Assembly (NCBI GenBank): GCA_021397835.1
Contig: JAJFZO010000344.1
Span: 8,618,001 to 8,682,000, forward strand
Length of the DNA stretch: 64,000 nt
DNA from: Moringa oleifera
Taxonomy: Eukaryota > Streptophyta > Magnoliopsida > Brassicales > Moringaceae
Direction: 5' to 3'
Positions 52,124 through 64,000 of this stretch are shown here, piece by piece (positions within the stretch are counted from its first letter, which is position 1; each line of letters opens with the position of its first letter). The notes below the pieces were generated by a model that made no database searches, was not told the DNA's origin, and saw nothing but the letters and a program-made list of their open reading frames with translations. Both the position numbers and the translations under genes were made by a program.

Positions 52124-52561
52124 TCGCTTTTCTCTCTCTCTTCCCTCACCGTCACCGGTCCTGCGTTTCTTCGAGGCCTTGTGGTCCGTTCTCTTTCTCG
52201 CCACGGAGACCCATTTCTTCCGGGTAGTTATTTTAATGGATCGGGCAACAGGTAGTCAGCCTACCCGTTGGACCTTTTTCTGCTGCAATAGGCCTTTTAA
52301 AACCGAAAAGGCCCTTGCATTCAAGGCAATAGGCACTCAGCTTACCCATTGGTTCTGTTGGGCTTTAAGTAGGCCTTTATAAAATGAAAGAAAGCCAGCA
52401 ATTTGAATTCGAGGCCGCCCTCACAAATAGAGGAGGGAAAAATCAAAGAGCCTCATCGACCTCCAATATCTGTTCTCTAATTAAAGAGGTTTTGCTGTAA
52501 TCCGAATCCCCATTGCTGTCTCTCTCTCTCTCAAGAGACAAAAAGAAGAAAAGAAAGAAAA
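52124..52561. promoter_or_regulatory. Bidirectional promoter between USB1 and the SRS2-type helicase
   Basis: Only 438 bases separate the two divergent start codons, so both promoters must be here. The interval contains an imperfect tandem duplication of about 81 bases (52246-52326 and 52327 to about 52400). Each unit carries a TAGGCCTTT(T/A) word and a CCTACCCGTTGG/CTTACCCATTGG word. No strong single TATA box is seen, although CCTTTATAAAAT occurs near 52372. Confidence 0.7.
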
Positions 52562-55500
52562 ATGCCAAATGGAAATGTTAACGTATCGGGTTACATGTCC
52601 ATCGACGTGAACAAGGAACCAATGCGCGGTCAAATTTCTAACAATTTCAGAGCCGTTAAGCCTCTTCTTGATCGCAAGCGGCCACGCGATGGCTACTTAT
52701 TTTCTATCGATCATTCTCCTCACAAGTGAGTTGCTAATAGCTTTACTCTCTTTTAATGCTTATTCACTCCCTTTGATTCGATTACTGCTTTCTAGATGGC
52801 GTGTTTGCTAAATTTTGAGGACCTCTCATATTTCTTATCATCTCAGCTGACAACAGAAAATCCTCAATAATATAAATCACTTTATATATTTTCTATTTGA
52901 AAAAGAAGACTTTGGTGAGCTTTAACAGATTAGTTAAGATACGTAGTAAATATTTATGACATAGGGGATCATTGCAAATTTGCAATCATTCATGTCTCTC
53001 ACTTTAAACGCCATAGCATGACTAATATGAGCTTAATCTGATTCTGTTCAATGCCAGAACTAGGGATGTTTCTTCTATCCAGTTCACAGCTCACTTTCCT
53101 TGTCCTAGAAGAGCTCCTCTCATGGAGATATCTGTGAATATGCCATCTCCGAGTTCTGTTTCTGGATCAAAGTTAGCTGTAGGTGAAATTATCTGCCCTT
53201 CATGTACTAGTCGCAAATCTCTCCATAAAACTGAATCACATAGCGAGACCTCAAGTGCAAGGACAATTGGTGCTCTCATAAAGAATGAATGTCTCCCTGA
53301 TGCATTTGCAACTTCAATAGCACAACCAGATTGCTCTAATTTTAGTGATTCTTTCTCAACATATAGCCTTTTAGATGATGATTTTGATGAATCCATTTTG
53401 AAAGAAATTGATGATGTATATGAGCAAAAGTCTGCAACAAAAACAGAAACTCGAGGCACAGGTATTAACTTCCATGTGGAAAGTCAGTCCAATGATAATA
53501 CCCATTGCAGTTTCATGGCCCTTCCAGACACCATTGGTAATGGTCATAATGTAAGAAAAGAGGCTGAATTGAACCCTGGCAATGGCTTGGAATCTAGAGT
53601 AGAGGCCACAAACGCTTCTCAGACTATACAGAGTGGGAGCATGCCTGTTGAACATTTGAAATACTTAGAATCGTTGAATGAGAGGCAACGAGAAGCAGCT
53701 TGTACTAATATTTCAGTTCCTTTAATGATTGTTGCTGGCCCAGGAAGTGGAAAGGTCTTGTTCTCTCTCATTCTCTCACAGCCAGATAGAAAGGCTTCTA
53801 ATTGTATATTTGCTTGTAATTTGCATTATTTTCTTCTTTTCCATGGTTAGAGTTGACGTTTCTTATTTGATGTAGACTTCAACAATGGTTGGGCGTGTTG
53901 TGATGCTGCTCAATGAGGTATTTATCAGTTTTTTGTTCCAAGTAATCTGTCATTCCTTTTGTCTGTTTGATTGGCATCAGTTTGGTTTTGTATCTCATTT
54001 TCTCCCATAAACTGAAGGTGAAACATAATCTATCTTCATGTTATATTCTCCCCCGTTATTGAATTCATATGGCATGTCTTATGAAATGTAAATGGCACAT
54101 TGCTCCTACGTCAAATTTCTTCTCGCTTGGTTGTACCTTTGTTTAAAACTTCTTGATTCTACTTTCTATCTACTAAACTGTGGTCAGGGTATCCATCCAT
54201 CAAACCTTCTTGCAATGACTTTCACTACAGCTGCAGCTTCTGAGATGAGAGATCGCATTGGAGCAGTGGCTGGGAAGTCAACTGCTAAAGAACTTACAAT
54301 CAGCACATTCCATTCCTTTTCATTGCAACTGTGCCGTTTACACGCAGAAAAGTATGCACATTCAGAGATTATATAATTTTGGTTCTGAAGTTAAAGATCC
54401 TAGAATTTTGGATTATGTTTCTCTCACATAGTAATAAAATACCATTTTATATTTCGCTACTAGAACTGCAATGCTTTGTGACAATACCCAAAACTACCAA
54501 TTATAAGCAATGTATTTCTAGTAATTGAGACTTGAAAACTGTAAATCTACTAGGTTCTTAATTCATAACAAAATGCAATATGATTGACTGACTTCATTTC
54601 CGCTTTGCAAATATCATTAATTGTTAACTTGTCTGGTGCATGTCAGAATGAAATTTTTGTTGAACTCTTTTTGCTTTTTCTGTTATGGGATTCTTGTTTT
54701 TGTGTTGGAGAAAAGTGATCTATGTAGCTGAACCCAACAATTTTGGGATTACAGTTTCATTAAGATTAGTTTGCATCTCATGTGTCTGCTCATGTTATAG
54801 GTTAGAGCGCACATCAGAATTCTTAATATATGGCCATGGACAACAGAGAAGAGCAATCATTGAGGCAGTGCGGTTATTAGAAAATGAAAAGAACACAGAG
54901 AACTACAGTACATGTGAACTCAATTGTGGCTCTAATGGAACAAGGAATCCAGAATATTTCAAGGACAAATCGAAAAGATGGCAAAAGTTTGTGACTCAGG
55001 TTGGTGATGAAAGGATGTATTGACATGTATTACTTCACTTTCTGGTTCTTTACATCTCATATGATTTTGTATCTCAATATTGAGAATTTGTTTCACATTA
55101 ATATTTTGACTTATGTTTCTAATCGTTAATGTATCATTCTAGAGGTTAAATGACCATGAGAGTGAGTTGTTATTGCATGACTTATTTTCGATAGATGGTT
55201 GCACCAAGATTACATGCTTACATGGATACTGTAAGTAAAAGGATATGACCTTTACAAGGGCTGGTGAGTAACTAAGAAATTTAATCTAGAATTGGTTTGG
55301 AGAATTGGATTGAAACTGCGAGCTTTCATTGTCTAGAACGAAAAGAGAGTATACCTGAAAGCAAATCAAAATATCTTCACACCTGTTAGAGGTTGGAGGT
55401 TGTGGACGAAAATTTGGATAAAGTAATGGAGGGATTCAAATCAAGAATAAGGATATAAACCGTGATTTTCATCCTGGGCATTATGAAATCAAATGCTAGA

Positions 55501-57411
55501 GATTTCAGATGTCTCTCTTCACAAAAAATCTTGAATTGGTGATGATCACTTCTTATGTAAGATATTGCACCATATCCAAGTTGGACGATGACTTCAACAC
55601 AAGGCATTGTACAAATGAATGTTATGCTCAAATGCTATGATATACTATGGCAGGGAAAAGTTGCAGGTTCATAGAGGAAATGAATGGGGGGGTTCTGGGG
55701 ACTGAATTAGTTTTTTTTTTCCCAGTTGCCATGTAATCTTCTGAACAACATTTATTTATGCATTTGAGTTAAAAATGATACAATTTATATAATAAGAATG
55801 GTTTGGCTTCTTGCTTATGTTGGAATATAATCCATGACATTGATGGACATGTTCTAAAATACAAAATTATAAATCTTACTGCCACCCTCTTTTCTAAAAT
55901 ACATTTTATTGCTTAATGACACTTTCTGATTGCCTTATAAATGTATATAATTTCTTCTTCTTCTTCTTTTCAGACTACATTTTATTTCTTGAATGATGTC
56001 ATTTTATGCCCCATTTCAGGCAAAAGCTTCTGGAAAAACTCCAGCTGAGTTCCTTAAAAAGAGTGATGAGATAGGAGTAAGTAGGTCAACTGCTATGTCA
56101 GACATTTTACTTCTGTTACTTAGCTTAGTCTTGTCATCCTGAGATTTTGATCTGAATCAGGCTGCAATTCTTGAAAATTACAACAACATATTAAGATCTT
56201 GCAATGCCTTGGACTATCACGATCTAATCAGTTGTTCTGTCAAGCTGCTGAGAGACTTTCCTGAAGGTTTATCTCATCTCAGTATATTCTACCAATGCAT
56301 GCCATTTTACATGGTACTCACACGTTGCAGTTATTTGCTTGATCAAATTTACAGTATTCCAAGAGTCCCAAAATTCCTGGAAAGCCATTATTATAGATGA
56401 ATTCCAGGACACTAGTGCCATGCAATACAGTCTCCTACGCCTTCTTGCATCTCATAAACATGTAACTATCATAGGTGATGATGATCAGGTAACTTCTTTT
56501 GTCTTCTTTTTGCGCAGTTGAGTTCAAGGCATGAAAATGTATCATTCGGTTCAATCCTCTTCTGCTTTGTTCTCTTTGTTCATACAAATCAAATTTCCTT
56601 CTTAACTGCTTAATGACAAACTCCATATATCTATTGCAGTCCATTTTCAGTTTCAATGGAGCTGACATTTCTGGATTTGATTCATTTCGTAAAGATTTTC
56701 CAAGCCACAAAGAGGTTGGGGATGCTCTTGGGAAGCTACTTTCTCTTTCTTATCCTTCCTTCATCATGTACAATTTAGTGGATTTATCACTTTTGATTAC
56801 TTTTGGTATAAAGTAGTTTTTTCTAAATATGTTGGTTCATTCATGTTGCCTTTGGCATCTGAAATTTTCATGTACATTCATGATTCAGGTCAGACTTATT
56901 AAAAACTATCGGTCTACACGTTGCATCGTTGAGGCTGCATCTTCTATTATACAACATAACATCCAGAGATGCCAATCAAAAAATATACTCACAGAAAATC
57001 CCCAAGGGTCCAAGGTATGTTAATCTTACCATGTTTCTTAATTCTACGAAGTTTTCATTCTTCTTGCAGTTTGAACCTAGTTTCTGGGTGATCTGGTCCA
57101 TGACACAGATAGTTATCAAGGACTGCCACAATGAGGATGCACAGTGTGCATTTGTTGTTGACAAGATCTTAGAACTTGTATCTGGTAGTTCAGCTGATAA
57201 ATGCTCCTATGGGAATATTGCAATTCTTTATCGGCGACAGGTAAGTGTGACTTTTACAGTGTTAGTATTTGTGAAACTGATAAATTGGATGTGTTCTGAC
57301 CAATCATGGCTTCTTCCTATATTACAGGTATCAGGTAAAGTGTTCCAAACAGCCTTTCGCAACAGGAAAATACCATTTAATGCTCATGGTGTGGCCTTCT
57401 ACAGGAAAAAG
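52562..57411 (+). CDS. SRS2: SRS2/UvrD-type ATP-dependent DNA helicase, 5' part
   Basis: Superfamily 1A 3'-5' DNA helicase; Arabidopsis SRS2 (At4g25120) unwinds recombination intermediates. Exons found: 52562-52725, 53058-53754, 53876-53917, 54188-54351, 54801-54999, 56020-56076, 56161-56266, 56355-56488, 56640-56714, 56889-57014, 57109-57240 and 57328-57411. They join in frame for 660 codons. The N-terminal ~255 residues are plant-specific. Then come the Q-motif region [11 protein letters not shown]; Walker A GPGSGKT, split by an intron after Lys287; motif Ia [24 protein letters not shown]; motif II DEFQDTS (Asp491, Glu492); motif [20 protein letters not shown]; and motif [10 protein letters not shown]. 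The C-terminal motifs V and VI are absent up to 64000. The family length I recall is over 1,100 residues, so the gene either continues beyond the window across a >6.5 kb intron or is broken by the retroelements. Confidence 0.9.
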
Positions 57412-57835
57412 GTCAGCAACAAACTTCTGGAATGCTATTCTGTGACACCTATAGTAGTTCATCATTTTCAGTCTGCAAAGCATACAACACTTCAATTTAA
57501 TTGCTGTTAAGAACCATTTTCATATCGTGAACAAGACTAATGGCTGAAATAAAAGTTTTTCTTGAAATTTAACTCATTTTATGTGTATTTGGTGGCATTT
57601 CCATGAGGTAATGAAATGGTAGCCAAATTTGCTCTTGTCAATGATGTTAATCTAAGTTAGGGGAGTAGAATGGTTATTGCTTAGATTTAAAGTTTGAGCA
57701 AAATTTATCATCTTATTTATCACTGCTAAAGATAACTTATCAATGTGATTAGAAACTTTCTAAAAGATGCTTATAACATTAATAAAAATATGGAGATTTT
57801 TTTTTGACTAGGACATGTGATTTGAATAGATTTAC
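57412..57835. other. Start of the terminal helicase intron or 3' flank
   Basis: Begins GTCAGC after the last recognised helicase exon. I found no further helicase coding sequence here. A run of nine T residues near 57797-57805 lies close to where the LINE begins. Confidence 0.5.
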
Positions 57836-60640
57836 TTTTTTGATCAAAAACAAAATCATATTAGTATAAATGGATCACCAAGGAGTGCTGCCTTGTTCCA
57901 CATTTAATAATAACTCTAATCTATTCTTGATCATCTCAAGTGAAGTTTCCACCTCCTCAAAAGCCCTTATCTTCCTCTCCCTCCATACTATTCAAAAAAT
58001 AGCTAAAGGAATTAGCCATACAGTCTTCCTCTAGGCTTTAGGTACAAATATGCCATTCCAAGCTTCCAACTCCTCCACAACTGACCCAGACACCATCCAT
58101 TGTTGATACAGTATAGACAATGCCCTATCCCACACACCCCTGGACCAGCTGCACTATAGTATAATATGATCGACTGACTCTCCTTGCCTCTTACATAACA
58201 AGCATCTCTTTACCATCACTTTCCCTCTTCTTTGTAAATTGACAATGGTTAGGCGTTTATCCCATGTCACATCCCATGTAAAGAAAGTCACCATAGGTGT
58301 GGCCTTGACCTTCCAAATAAGTTTCCATGAAAACCGTCAGCCCCCACCTTATTCTTGTGACCTCTTTTAACACCTTGAAACAAGATTTAACCGAATACTT
58401 TCTTGTGGCATCTTCCCTCCATTCGACTACATTCTCACTCTGTATCAAGATGGACAGCATTAATCCTCTCAAAGAGTCTTTCAAACACATCCACCTCTCA
58501 ATCTTGTGCCTCTCTTCTGAATTTACCTCCATGACACACCTCCATCTCTCTTTCTCACATATTCGCTCTCCCATGGCTTTTTATTACACAGTAAGCTATG
58601 TAAGCTTGGAAAATCAATCGCTAGTGGTTTATCACCACACCAGACATCCTTCCAGAACTTTATAGAACATCTCCAACCCTAAACCCTAACCATGGATCCA
58701 CCTCAACCCATGCCTTCTGATTCTCTTCCTACCATTGTTACCCACCTTCTCTCTTCCATCCCATGCCTAGCCTCCACCACTAAAAATCTCCACAACCATT
58801 TCCCCAACAAAGCTACATAGCGGCTTGATAACTAACCCCCCATCTTTTATAGATTTTTGGATGGTCCTTTACCCAACCAATTGATATTTGACGTTCTCTC
58901 CCAAGCTACCTCATAGGAACTACCTTTGTAGTTTCTCCAATTTGCAACCTTCAATGGAATAAGGAAAAGGGACATAAAGTACACAAGCAAACTAGACAAA
59001 ATGCTTTTAATCAAAGTCATCCTCCCACCCTTAGATAAATACAATCTCTTTCAACCAGCCAGTTTCCTCTCAAAATACTCTACAACCAAATTCCATATGG
59101 CTTTATCCTTATGCTTAGCCTTCGCTGGCAACCTTTAAACATTTCATGGGCAAAACTCCTAGCCCACACCCCAAGACATTAGCCAAGTCCTCGCCATCCA
59201 CCCTCTCTCCAATGAGAATGAGCTTACTCTTCCCCAGGTTCACCCTCAACCTTGACATTGCCTCAAACCCAAAAAGAATACATTGCACATTCACTAGTTG
59301 ATCTTCATCAGCCCCACAGAAGACAATGGTATTGTCTGCAAATAGCAGGTGAAACGCCTCTGCCTCACTCACCCTTTAACTGAAAAGCCTTTTAGAAAAC
59401 TAGTTTGAATTACCTTTATCAACATTCCATCAAGAGCTTTCATCACCAAAATGAATAAAAAATGAAATAAAGGTTTACCTTGTCTCAGACCTTTAGTTGC
59501 TTTGAAGAATCTAGTTGGCCTGTTATTCACTCATACAAAAGGGCTAGGACCTCACTTAAACTTATCAATCTCTAACATAATGGAACTACGGTTTGACACA
59601 GGACAAGAAAGAAGCCTTTTGACTCACATAAGGGGACTCCTCCTTCCATTGACTAGATATGAGAAAACGGTCAAGCTGCAAATATATCAGGTTATCACTT
59701 AAACTACACCACGTGAAATCTCCACCTTGCAATAATAAGTCCCCAATCCCCAATTAAACAATTGTGTCATGAAAACCTCTCAGCTTTGCTAACTCTCCAC
59801 CACCACCCGTCCTCTTATGATCATTACAAGACCATATTAAAATCCCTTCCAATCACCTGTTGCCAATTCCCTTGCCTCTTATCATCTCTTAACTCCTCTT
59901 ATGGCCTTATTTTACTGTCACTGTTCCCATGCCCATACACTCTCATAAATATCCACTCCATCCAATTCTCCTTCTTATGTAGCAAAACGGAAATTGATTG
60001 CTCTCCAAACCAGTTATTAGTGCATCAACTAGTTTTATCATTCCACATAACTAGGATGCCTCCTAAGCACCTTCTAGTTAGCAATGCCTCCCACCTAACG
60101 GCTCTACTTTCCTACACACTTCTTATTATCCCTTCATTCATATATTTTATTTTAGTTTTTTGCAAGCAAACCACCTCCTCTTTCAAACTTTCTAATGCAT
60201 GTTTAATCAACACTTATTTTTTCATACTATTCAACCCCTTCACATTTCATGAAATGATTTTAAATATCAGCTAAATTAGAACCTCCCTTCCCCTATTTTT
60301 CTCATAGTTGATGGAAAATACTAACCTCCTTAACTCTTTTGATGACACCCCATGTCCTTTTCTGCTTGCCTTATCCCTTCCTCCCTTGGCCACTTCTTTT
60401 CTATGCCTTTGTTCTATTTCATTGAATAATGCAAATGCTTCTTCCTTAAACCTTGCAAAATAAATCCTCACTAACTTAGCAATTTTGTTCATTGTTCTTA
60501 ACACTTTTTTCTATACCATCTATTGCCTTTTCTCACCTCTTTCTGCTTGATTCATCCTTGCTTGTTTTGGTAATGCAATACATGCCACCCTAGCCTCTCT
60601 CTTCTGCTCTTTCATTGAAGTTGCTTATACTCAACTCGTT
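57836..60640 (-). mobile_element. Degenerate LINE (non-LTR) retrotransposon, copy 1, internally deleted
   Basis: Reading the minus strand from about 60640 down: a weak charged segment (about 60500-60271) that may be the end of ORF1 or a leader; an endonuclease-like stretch beginning near 60270 (MILNISWNVKGLN, then VCLQKTKIK); then a jump to the 3' part of reverse transcriptase around 59372-59150 (HLLFADNTIVFC, with FADN instead of FADD); and a zinc-finger RT-associated (zf-RVT) part near 58570-58260 (KYSVKSCFKVLK). Many stops and frameshifts show it is dead. The central RT region between endonuclease and FADN is missing. The 3' end near 57836 abuts a short T run (poly-A on the minus strand). 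Borders are approximate. Confidence 0.8.
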
Positions 60641-60689
60641 AGCGCTCCGTGCTCAAAATACTTTATTTGCTGCATATTTTAAACAAAGA

Positions 60690-61240
60690 AAAAGTAAATA
60701 AGATCTAATCTTTAGCTTTATCTATTAATTTGAATTTTGAATTAGTATAATCTTTAAATTTAAATTTTAGATAAGAATAATTTTTAGTTTGAATTTAAAT
60801 TTTAGGATATTTAAATAAGCACAATTTTAGTTATTGGTTGTTCCTTTTTTCCTATAAATAGGACTAAGCAAGCAATTTCAAGCCCCAAAAATTTTTATTC
60901 TTCTTGTCTATTATTCTTTTTCTCTTCTAAAAAATCTAATAAAATGATACTAGAACCAATAAAGTGGTATCAAAGCTATTATCTTGAGGAACTTGTGAGA
61001 TTGAAAAAATTCAAACATAATCTTTAAACGCTTACCACTTATCTCTCTAGAAAAAACAAAAATATTATAATTTTACCTCTAGTATTTGATGAAACAAACT
61101 ATCAAATGTGGAATGTGAATGGAAGTGTAACTTGATGCAATTGATCTGTAAGAAACTATTGAACAAGAAACTGGCACAAATCAGAAAGCGAAAGGAGAAG
61201 TAAAAAAAAATAAAAAATAAGAGTAATATTGTTTACAGCA
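60690..61240 (+). mobile_element. Ty1-copia 5' fragment: LTR end, primer-binding site and gag start
   Basis: A/T-rich LTR-like sequence with TATAAATAG near 60854 leads to TGGTATCAAAGC at 60965-60976. This is close to the initiator-Met-tRNA primer-binding site. About 90-160 bases later is a copia gag N-terminus: LVFDETNYQMWNV, then after a frameshift LDAIDL and ETIEQETGTNQKAKGEVKK, with stops in between. The rest of the element is absent; LINE copy 2 begins about 200 bases on. The left border is a guess. Confidence 0.7.
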
Positions 61241-61439
61241 GTCTCATCTATCATATTTACTAGAATGATGAAACTGAAAATAGTCAAAAAAATTTGAGAT
61301 TTTTTGAAGTAAGAGTATAAAACGAATTAAAGAGTCAAAAGAATGGAAGTGCTGAATTTGATTTGAAAATTTGAGATATAGAAAATAAAAGAAATAAAAA
61401 TAATTAAGGAATATTTTGACAGATTTTTTGGTATTATTA

Positions 61440-64000
61440 TTATTTTTTTAAAAAAGAACAAATTATATTAGTATAGATGGAGCACTATGGGGGTGCTATC
61501 CTGTGCAAATTTAATTACATAATAGGAGTTTTAATAGCTCTACCAAATGCACCCCATTGACACCATATTTACCTGTTCTCCAAAAATTCAAAACTAACCC
61601 TAATCCATCCTTGATCATCTCAAAAGCCTTTTTGTTCCTCTCCTTCCACACTAACTGAAAAATAGCTAAAGGAATTAGTCGTATTGTTTTTCTCTTAACT
61701 TTAGGCAGCATTATACCTTTTCAGGCTATCAATTCCTCCACATTCTACTTAGATGTCACTCATTGTTACCATAGTAAAGACATCATCCTATCTCAGACAC
61801 TCTTGGATCAGTTGCACTATAGTAGAACATGATCAACCATTTCTCTTTTTTGCTTACGAAGAAAACATTTTTTTACCATCACTTTTCCTATCTTTTGTAA
61901 ATTTTCAATGATTCGGGGTTATTCCATGTCACCTTCCAAGTAAAGAAAGCCACCTTAGGCAAGGCATTGACCTTTCAAATAAGTTCCCATGAAAATCGCT
62001 GCACCATACCTAGTTGTTGTTGTAATCTTCCTAACACCCTGAAACAAGATTTAATCGAATACTTTTTTTGCGGCATCTCCCCTCCATTTACCTCATCTTC
62101 CCTTTCTTCATCAGGGTGCGTTGAATAAATTCTTTTAAAGAACTTTGCAAACACATCCACCTCCCAATTCTGTACCTTATTTTTAAAATTTATCCCCCAT
62201 GACAATCCTCCACCCCTCCACCACACAATCTCTTAGCCATACCTCTTTATTACACGCCAAACTATAGATCCTCGAAAATTTGATCATTAGGGATTTGTCA
62301 CCACACTAGATATCTCTTCAGAACCTCACCAAACATTCTTGCCCAACTTTAAAACCCACCCTTGGTTCCATCTCGATCCATACCTTCCGCATCGCCTTCC
62401 AACACCCACACCTATATGATTCCCTTCTTACCACCATCACCCACCGTCCTTTCACCCCATGTCTAGCCTCCACCACTTACCATCGCATACTATCTTACTC
62501 CACCAAAAATCTCCATAACCATTTCTTTAAAAAGCTACATTAAATCTCCGTAGTGACTTAATACCTCACCCTCTTTCCTGCTTAAAATTTTGGACGGTCC
62601 TCCACCCAACCAAGTGGCATGTGAAATTCTCCCCCAAACTAATCCATAGAAATTGTCTTTGTAATTTCTCCAACTTGGGTGCAACCCCCTGTGAAACAAA
62701 AAAAAAGTGACATAAAGTATACTGACAAACTAGATAAGGTGCCTTATGGATAAATACAACTTTTTCTAGCTTGTCAGTTTCTTCTCAAAATACTCCATAA
62801 TCAAATTTCATATGGCTTTATCCTTCTGCTAGCCCTTAGTGGCAACCCCCGATATTTCATGGACAAACCTTTCAGCCTACATCTTGACACACTAGCCAAG
62901 CCTTTACCATCCATGCCCTCTCCAATGGGAATGAGCTCATTCTTTTTCAAGTTCACCCTCAATCCTGAGACTGCCTCGACCTTGAGAAGAGCACACCTCA
63001 AATTTACTAGTTGATATTCATCAGCCCAACAAAAAACAATGGTGTCATCTATAAATAAAAAGGTGAGACACCTCCAACGCATTCTCCCTTTGATCCACTA
63101 AAAAACCTTTTAGAAGATTAGGTCGAATAGCCTTTACCAGCATTGTATTCACCAAAATTAAAAAAAAAAAAGGAGATAGAGGATCACCTTGTTTCAATCC
63201 TTTATTTACTTTAAAGAATCTAGTCGACCCACGATTTACTTATATAAAAAAAAGTGACTGACAAAATACAGATATTTATGCATCTGTACAAATGCTCTCC
63301 ATTCCTTACCCTCTTCAACAAGTATAATAGAAAGTCTCATGTCACATGATCGTATGCATTCTCCATATCAACTTTACACACCATATATTACTTCATAGGT
63401 GATATATGTCACGTCCAAAATTGTGGTCCTTTAACAGAAGTATTGTGTAACACTCACTATAATATCAACCACACTATGTAATCTCGCAGCCAGTGCCTTT
63501 ATGATCACCTTATAAATACTTTTCACCAAACTAATAGGTTAAAAATCTCCAATATCACAAGTCTTCCGAAGTTATAAAAGCAATATTTATCGAACTCATA
63601 AATTTTTCGGTCTTATGAAATTTTTGGAATAACTATACAAAGTCACCTTTGAAAGTCTTTAATTGGCTCTCAAGAAAAGCCATAGTGAAACTATTCGGTT
63701 CAGGCACCTTATCCTCCACATAATCCATCAGAGCATGATGTATGTCATTTTCCTGGAACGGCCTTTCAATCCACCATTTTCAAATCACTACCAATCTCTC
63801 TAATCTCTAGTGCATCCAAACTCGGTCTCCAATCTCGATCCTCATTGTACAACTTTGGATAAAAACTATTGACTTGCTCTTTTACCTGTGTATGATCCTT
63901 CACCTCTTCCCCATCAATCACTAGTGAAGGAATAAAGCTCTGCCATTTATGACTATTAGCAACTGTATGAAAAATTTTGTGTTATGATCATCCTCCTTTA
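61440..64000 (-). mobile_element. Degenerate LINE retrotransposon, copy 2, running off the window
   Basis: Same family and orientation as copy 1. The 3' ends align (TATTAGTATAGATGGAGCAC here against TATTAGTATAAATGGATCAC in copy 1). Minus-strand landmarks: zf-RVT part near 62080-61980 (KYSIKSCFRVLGRL), the RT catalytic region as FIDDTIVFCWADE near 63060, and an upstream RT piece VDMENAYDHVT near 63340-63380 followed by a stop where Trp is normal. Unlike copy 1 it retains more of the RT core, up to the window end. It is not functional. Whether it continues past 64000 cannot be seen. Confidence 0.8.

Noticed and set aside
52124..52204. Possible longer USB1 start upstream of 52123 (open frame from a GTG)
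   Set aside because: No ATG in that frame before a stop. The Met at 52123 begins the family-like N-terminus.
57412..57520. Open frame continuing past the last helicase exon
   Set aside because: It reads through a good donor (AAG|GTCAGC) into sequence with no helicase similarity.
58679..58693. Telomere-like AACCCTAAACCCTAACC
   Set aside because: Just over two units inside a LINE remnant; too short to imply an interstitial telomere.

Overview
The window is nuclear DNA of a flowering plant, most likely a core eudicot, probably a rosid. Every recognisable gene is plant-type and most are split by AT-rich GT-AG introns. The intergenic DNA is A/T-rich with long CT microsatellites, and there are degenerate Ty1-copia and LINE retroelements. 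There is no sign of bacterial, organellar or viral genes, no CRISPR array and no rRNA or tRNA gene that I could recognise. Gene models below were assembled by eye from splice signals and conserved residues. Almost all join in frame and give lengths close to those I remember for the families.

Layout. 0.6-2.3 kb: a decayed class III peroxidase (+). 3.1-5.7 kb: a CDC20-type APC/C activator (+), convergent with a chloroplast Fe-superoxide dismutase of FSD2 type (-, 6.1-8.3 kb). 9.1-10.5 kb: a plastid pterin-dehydratase-like protein of RAF2/SDIRIP1 type (-). 11.3-14.2 kb: a type I metacaspase with an LSD1 zinc finger (-). 16.4-18.6 kb: a GT77-like glycosyltransferase (+). 19.1-20.8 kb: a pectin methylesterase (+). 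21.4-23.2 kb: a degenerate Ty1-copia element with both LTRs. 23.5-24.6 kb: two tandem lipid-transfer-like genes (+). 25.9-28.3 kb: nuclear poly(A)-binding protein PABN (+). 29.8-32.6 kb: Mediator MED31 (+). 35.0-37.8 kb: NAD glutamate dehydrogenase (+). 38.4-39.4 kb: LIL3-like light-harvesting-like protein (+). 40.2-44.1 kb: a Tim17/TMEM135-like membrane protein (+). 44.9-49.2 kb: two tandem ankyrin-PGG genes, the first broken by a stop codon (+). 49.7-52.1 kb: U6 snRNA phosphodiesterase USB1 (-), head to head with an SRS2/UvrD-type DNA helicase (+, from 52.6 kb). The last recognisable helicase exon ends at 57.4 kb. The remaining 6.6 kb is a retroelement graveyard: two LINEs on the minus strand with a Ty1-copia 5' fragment between them.

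There is no operon logic here. The genes are mostly housekeeping (cell cycle, redox, RNA processing, nitrogen metabolism, chloroplast light harvesting). The strongest organising signal is evolutionary. From memory of Arabidopsis locus names, the FSD2 / RAF2 / PABN1 / Tim17-like / ankyrin / USB1 order matches At5g51100-At5g51170. The metacaspase and SRS2 helicase match the duplicated segment around At4g25110-At4g25120 next to FSD1. The window therefore looks like an unfractionated ancestor-like version of two Arabidopsis homeologous segments. I found no convincing wholly new molecular system. The most interesting items are the two disabled genes, a probable frameshift in LIL3, three GC-AG introns, CT tracts sitting just after several splice donors, a bare poly(A) insertion with a target-site duplication, and the retroelement-filled terminal region of the helicase gene.
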